A stretch of 5,383 bases of DNA, taken from NCBI GenBank assembly GCA_010672185.1, contig JAAHHL010000566.1, positions 1 through 5,383 of the forward strand, given 5' to 3'. Shown here in pieces: positions 4,973-5,383 of the stretch (position 1 is its first letter; each line of letters begins with the position of its first letter). The position numbers and the translations under genes were made by a program. The notes beneath the pieces are model-generated. The model was not told the origin of the DNA. It saw only the letters and a list, made by a program, of their open reading frames with translations, and made no database searches. Origin of the DNA: Caldora sp. SIO3E6 (GTDB taxonomy: Bacteria > Cyanobacteriota > Cyanobacteriia > Cyanobacteriales > Coleofasciculaceae).

Positions 4973-5383
4973 CTGGATTATTTAAAGCTGCCAGTAAAGC
5001 CGTACCCACAGGTCTACCCAAACCTGTCGCAGCATCCCAACCCTCTCGAGCTGAGTAAAACCCATTGTTCCCCTCGGTAATATCACGGAAAATTCGAGGG
5101 CATTTAGCCTCATCATAATCTGAGGATTCATACAACTCAGCGTGGTCGTACAAGACATCGTGAATGGAACCCACCTGAGTTTCTAAGGCTTGATTAATCC
5201 GGGCAATTAAGCCAGACCATAACGGGGGACCAACACTAGTACCACTTCCCACGGAATACCATCCCCCATTCATATAAACCAGATAAGGTGTATCAAAAGA
5301 ACTATTGCTAGCCACATCCGGTACAGCACGAGTCGCGTACCTAAAGTTAGGTTGAGGGGTGTTCACATCATCTTGGTAATCAG
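4950..5383 (-). CDS. Sedolisin (S53 serine-carboxyl peptidase), C-terminal part, cut by the window edge
   Basis: The frame is open from the right edge (DYQDDVNTPQ...) to TAA at 4952-4950, about 143 codons. The GTG at 5366 is not the true start. Counting from that GTG, RAVPDVAS at 13-20 holds the oxyanion-hole Asp17. SGTSVGPP at 41-48 holds the catalytic Ser44. FRDIT at 93-97 and EGWDAATGLGRP at 108-119 form the C-terminal calcium site (Asp95, Ile96, Gly109, Asp111). These are the landmarks of sedolisins/kumamolisins, acid-active endopeptidases usually made as secreted proenzymes. The catalytic Glu and Asp and the propeptide lie outside the window. Two cysteines (89 and 136) could form a disulfide. 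All visible catalytic residues are intact, so this does not look like a pseudogene. It may belong to a separate transcription unit upstream of the flippase. Confidence 0.92.
   Translation of the reverse strand, partial: DYQDDVNTPQPNFRYATRAVPDVASNSSFDTPYLVYMNGGWYSVGSGTSVGPPLWSGLIARINQALETQVGSIHDVLYDHAELYESSDYDEAKCPRIFRDITEGNNGFYSAREGWDAATGLGRPVGTALLAALNNPDVEQCKS

Noticed and set aside
1..5383. CRISPR arrays, tRNA or rRNA genes, and the cyanobacterial HIP1 octamer GCGATCGC
   Set aside because: I looked for these and saw none. The lack of HIP1 in about 5 kb does not argue strongly for or against a cyanobacterial origin.

Overview
The window is an AT-rich bacterial segment in which every convincing gene lies on the minus strand, so genes are read from right to left. 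Several features suggest a cyanobacterium, probably filamentous: a bacterial sedolisin, a polysaccharide flippase, few strong Shine-Dalgarno sites, and a GC-rich word at 4893-4910 of a kind I recall as dispersed in such genomes. This placement is an inference; no rRNA, tRNA or marker gene is present to confirm it.

Layout from right to left. (1) 5383-4950: the C-terminal part of a sedolisin (family S53 serine peptidase), cut by the right edge. (2) 4949-4654: a short spacer with a doubtful 77-residue ORF, a 7-bp hairpin, a 12-bp palindrome and the GC-rich word. (3) 4653-3322: a 443-residue Wzx/MATE-superfamily flippase with a consensus TATAAT directly against its start codon. (4) 3321-3096: spacer with a weak terminator-like hairpin and a candidate promoter. 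(5) 3095-535: three co-directional genes for exported proteins: a small cupin, an unrecognised membrane-anchored Trp-rich protein, and a protein resembling the Phytophthora GP42 'transglutaminase elicitor' family. The last two are 5 bp apart. Between the first two lies a 130-bp element with 14-bp perfect terminal inverted repeats ending in TA, which looks like a MITE of the IS630/mariner type. (6) 534-278: spacer with a good sigma70-like promoter pointing left. (7) 277-59: a small ORF with a clear signal peptide, whose frame stays open to the window edge after its stop codon, so it may be an interrupted gene.

The common theme is the cell surface. The cupin, the anchored protein, the transglutaminase-like enzyme, the small ORF and (by family) the sedolisin are all predicted to be exported, and the flippase moves lipid-linked glycans across the inner membrane. 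A reasonable but untested reading is that the cupin/anchored-protein/transglutaminase trio forms one envelope or extracellular protein-modification unit. The most noteworthy points are the conserved Pep-13-like motif in the transglutaminase homologue, its unrecognised tightly linked partner, and the MITE-like insertion inside the presumed operon.
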